From the NCBI RefSeq assembly GCF_000013225.1, contig NC_007776.1:2796501-2860500 (forward strand): a stretch of 64,000 bases of DNA. Reading direction: 5' to 3'. Source of the stretch: Synechococcus sp. JA-2-3B'a(2-13). GTDB taxonomy: Bacteria; Cyanobacteriota; Cyanobacteriia; Thermostichales; Thermostichaceae. Within the stretch, counting starts at the first letter, position 1. Every line of letters begins with the position of its first letter. This document shows positions 63,138 to 64,000 of this stretch, one piece after another. The notes below the pieces were generated by a model. The model was not told the origin of the DNA. It did no database searches and saw nothing but the letters and a program-made list of their open reading frames with translations. The position numbers were made by a program, and so were the translations under genes.

Positions 63138-64000
63138 ATGCGCGCCCCCATCCCCTGGCTGCTGAGTTCACTGAGCTGGGTGGGCATTTCCCTGGCCGCT
63201 CCGCCGATGGTGTCTACTTCTCAGGCAACCCCTACGGATTTTCCCCTCCACCAGTTCCTTTCTTCCCCCTCGCCTTCAGAGTGGGCAGAGTACTTGGCCT
63301 ACAGGCAGGTGATTGACCAGACGATCTCCATGACCTGGGATCCGCAAGCGCGAGCCTTGGCAAAGCAGTATGGGCTGGATATCGTCAACATCACCTGGGA
63401 AGATACCGGACGCCACAAGGGATCTGCCCTTGGCCCCAACATCAGCGACATGACCATCCAGGTACAACAGCTCAACCCCAGAACGGGTCACTACGAGCTG
63501 AGCTTGATGCCGGTGATCCGCTACCCCAACTTTGCCGATCTGTCTGCCGACCTGCCCCTCGATAGCCTACAGGTGCTGGTGGGCAACGAAAAAGGAAAAC
63601 CCCTGCAACCCGTGTCGCTGCGAGAGCTGCTGGGGAATCTGCGCCGCTACTTACATGATCCCGGCTCTTGGGCCGGCAACCGCAACTCCCTGCTGGCTCC
63701 ACGGGATAGCCATGTGTTGGTGAGCGCCCAGGCCGCCTTTTTGCCTATCCCTGCCGGGGGATCCGCTCAATTCAACCCGGTGCTGTTCAACTACCAATCC
63801 CATCCCGGCAACCCAGCCGTGCTGGCAATCTTGGCCACCCACGAGGGCACCAGCATTACGGTGATCGAGAACCGCACCGAAGATAAGGTAGATAAGGTGG
63901 GCGGGGCTATTTGGGGCCAGCGCCTTTTCTTCAATCAAAACGGTGAACGGGCCAGCCTCACCGGGCAGCGCCTCAGCGATTTTCGGGCCGAGCAAGCCGC
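63138..64000 (+). CDS. Secreted hypothetical protein, 3' end cut by the window
   Basis: Partial, at least 287 residues. ATG 63138 starts MRAPIPWLLSSLSWVGISLAAPPMVST, a signal peptide with likely cleavage near AAP. The mature part is a beta-rich domain (YELSLMPVIRYPNFADL ... NPAVLAILATHEGTSITVIEN) with no recognised catalytic motif. I recall similar sequences in other cyanobacteria but no function. It is divergent from the transporter gene. The frame is still open at the window end. Confidence 0.75.
   Translation, partial: MRAPIPWLLSSLSWVGISLAAPPMVSTSQATPTDFPLHQFLSSPSPSEWAEYLAYRQVIDQTISMTWDPQARALAKQYGLDIVNITWEDTGRHKGSALGPNISDMTIQVQQLNPRTGHYELSLMPVIRYPNFADLSADLPLDSLQVLVGNEKGKPLQPVSLRELLGNLRRYLHDPGSWAGNRNSLLAPRDSHVLVSAQAAFLPIPAGGSAQFNPVLFNYQSHPGNPAVLAILATHEGTSITVIENRTEDKVDKVGGAIWGQRLFFNQNGERASLTGQRLSDFRAEQA

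Noticed and set aside
1-64000. tRNA or rRNA genes
   Set aside because: No cloverleaf-like sequence or conserved T-loop was spotted in the larger gaps, though no covariance search was possible.

Overview
The window looks like chromosome of a thermophilic unicellular cyanobacterium of the hot-spring Synechococcus type (JA-3-3Ab / JA-2-3B'a-like). This is inferred from a phycocyanin operon with its chromophore lyases, a PixGHIJL-type phototaxis cluster, a PucC/BCD-type transporter, high G+C, and an extraordinary density of the palindrome GGGATCCC, which seems to replace the usual cyanobacterial HIP1. No database search was possible, so the species assignment is an inference.

Layout. 1-2 kb: a broken nuclease-like gene abutting a tnpB-only insertion sequence (copy A) and a small proline-rich gene. 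2-7.7 kb: cobM, a TPR membrane protein, a two-domain rhodanese, an NDH-2-like oxidoreductase and sufU. 7.7-9.5 kb: a second type of tnpB element (C) whose transposon protein carries 14 perfect 24-bp repeats. 9.6-16.2 kb: bolA, a GATC-type adenine methyltransferase, a large unknown gene, comM and recF. 16.3-19.7 kb: an RppAB/NrsRS-like two-component system with an exported third protein. 20-26.7 kb: a TonB-dependent haem/iron uptake operon (permease, ATPase, receptor, TonB, binding protein). 27-34 kb: mutS, a CCB-like cytochrome b6f assembly factor, a group-2 sigma factor and murJ, with tnpB copy B inserted directly upstream of murJ. 35.3-40 kb: cpcBACE plus cpcT, interrupted by a MITE. 40-46.2 kb: an aspartic-protease-like lipoprotein, a full-length catalytic-type Argonaute in an A+T-rich island, and a NUDIX enzyme. 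46.6-54.5 kb: a chemotaxis-like array pixG-pixH-pixI-pixJ-pixL plus a second CheW-like protein. 55-64 kb: accA, a second MITE copy, a membrane-anchored phospholipase-D/ComEA fusion, a fasciclin lipoprotein, a DUF697 GTPase, a BCD-family transporter, and a secreted protein cut off by the window end.

How the parts fit. The cpc genes make and chromophorylate phycocyanin, and the pix genes steer twitching motility. The iron/haem operon has all the parts from outer membrane to cytoplasm. Several genes handle DNA (dam, comM, recF, mutS, pAgo, PLD-ComEA, three TnpB nucleases), so the segment is rich in DNA processing, defence and mobility functions. The strongest oddities are the repeat-loaded TnpB, the compositionally foreign Argonaute with a full DEDD tetrad, the cysteine-free photoreceptor-position MCP, the paired MITEs (one inside the cpc operon), and the PLD-EF-hand-ComEA fusion. 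Several convergent gene pairs overlap at their stop codons, so the genome is compact. No tRNA, rRNA or CRISPR array was seen.
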